Assembly: GCA_029210725.1 (NCBI GenBank)
Contig: JARGFM010000030.1
Coordinates: 1 to 39,895 of the forward strand
DNA: 39,895 nt
Direction of reading: 5' to 3'
From: Bacteroidales bacterium
Lineage (GTDB): Bacteria; Bacteroidota; Bacteroidia; Bacteroidales; GCA-2748055
Shown: piece by piece, positions 39,829-39,895 of the stretch
Layout: each line of letters opens with the position of its first letter
Position numbering within the stretch: the first letter of the stretch is position 1
Notes under the pieces: generated by a model
Seen by the model: only the letters and a program-made list of their open reading frames with translations
Databases searched by the model: none
What the model was told of the DNA's origin: nothing
Made by a program: the position numbers and the translations under genes

Positions 39829-39895
39829 TTAATTTTGCGTTGTTGATTTGATCAATTCTTCATACCCTTGAGCAATCAGCTTGTACCTGTTGCGT
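39829..39895 (-). CDS. Possible 3' end of a gene cut by the window edge
   Basis: The minus strand reads RNRYKLIAQGYEELIKSTTQ and one further Asn, then TAA at 39829-39831. The composition looks coding (mixed helical residues, no stop up to the edge), but only about 21 codons are visible. I cannot name a family. Confidence 0.3.
   Translation of the reverse strand, partial: RNRYKLIAQGYEELIKSTTQN

Overview
The window looks like a chromosomal segment of a Bacteroidota bacterium, probably a Bacteroidales/Marinilabiliales-type environmental lineage. The reasons are a C-terminal type IX secretion sorting domain, a DUF4249 lipoprotein, FtsX-type permeases without an adjacent ATPase, an AraC regulator with a polytopic membrane N-terminus, TPR-linked signalling proteins, TAnnTTTG-like promoter boxes and mostly weak Shine-Dalgarno sites. 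A very large acyl-CoA dehydratase activase suggests anaerobic metabolism. I see no rRNA, tRNA, CRISPR array, prophage or complete insertion sequence.

Layout. 1-6 kb: a TPR sensor histidine kinase, a bacterial member of the plant glucuronoxylan methyltransferase family (DUF579/GXM/IRX15), an exported TIM-barrel sugar isomerase-like protein, and a TPR-SpoIIE phosphatase interrupted by one in-frame TAG. 6-11 kb: a giant secreted S8/S53-like protease with MBG repeats and a T9SS tail; it carries two in-frame stops (TAA at codon 37, TAG at codon 176) and a run of 12-residue RG(V/T)ALVN repeats. 11-17 kb: an M48 lipoprotein protease, a patatin phospholipase, and divergently the 1408-residue activase. 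17-20 kb: a frameshifted DUF6340 lipoprotein, a DUF427 protein and a PQQ-propeller protein with an in-frame TGA. 20-27.4 kb: a clan-A glycoside hydrolase lipoprotein, a DUF2179 membrane protein, a solitary DUF4249 lipoprotein and a GH2 beta-galactosidase-like enzyme with a LamG domain inserted in its catalytic barrel. 27.5-31.4 kb: a tight photolyase operon (DUF6992-like membrane protein, SDR/DUF2867, SRPBCC, photolyase). 31.6-39.4 kb, all on the plus strand: an S33-type hydrolase, an AraC regulator, a CPBP protease, a DUF6544 lipoprotein, a 56-residue secreted peptide ORF, a second hydrolase lipoprotein and an FtsX-type permease. The right edge may hold the last codons of a minus-strand gene.

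The most striking property is that five coding lesions (four in-frame stops and one frameshift in a short homopolymer) lie in four genes between 5.5 and 18.8 kb, while the rest of each reading frame is intact. Sequencing or assembly error, very recent pseudogenisation and recoding are all possible. Ordinary use of TAA, TAG and TGA as terminators elsewhere in the window argues against a global code change. The other items I rate highest are the DUF579-family protein, the RGVALVN repeat insertion, and the AraC-CPBP-small-peptide-permease cluster with candidate operator repeats.
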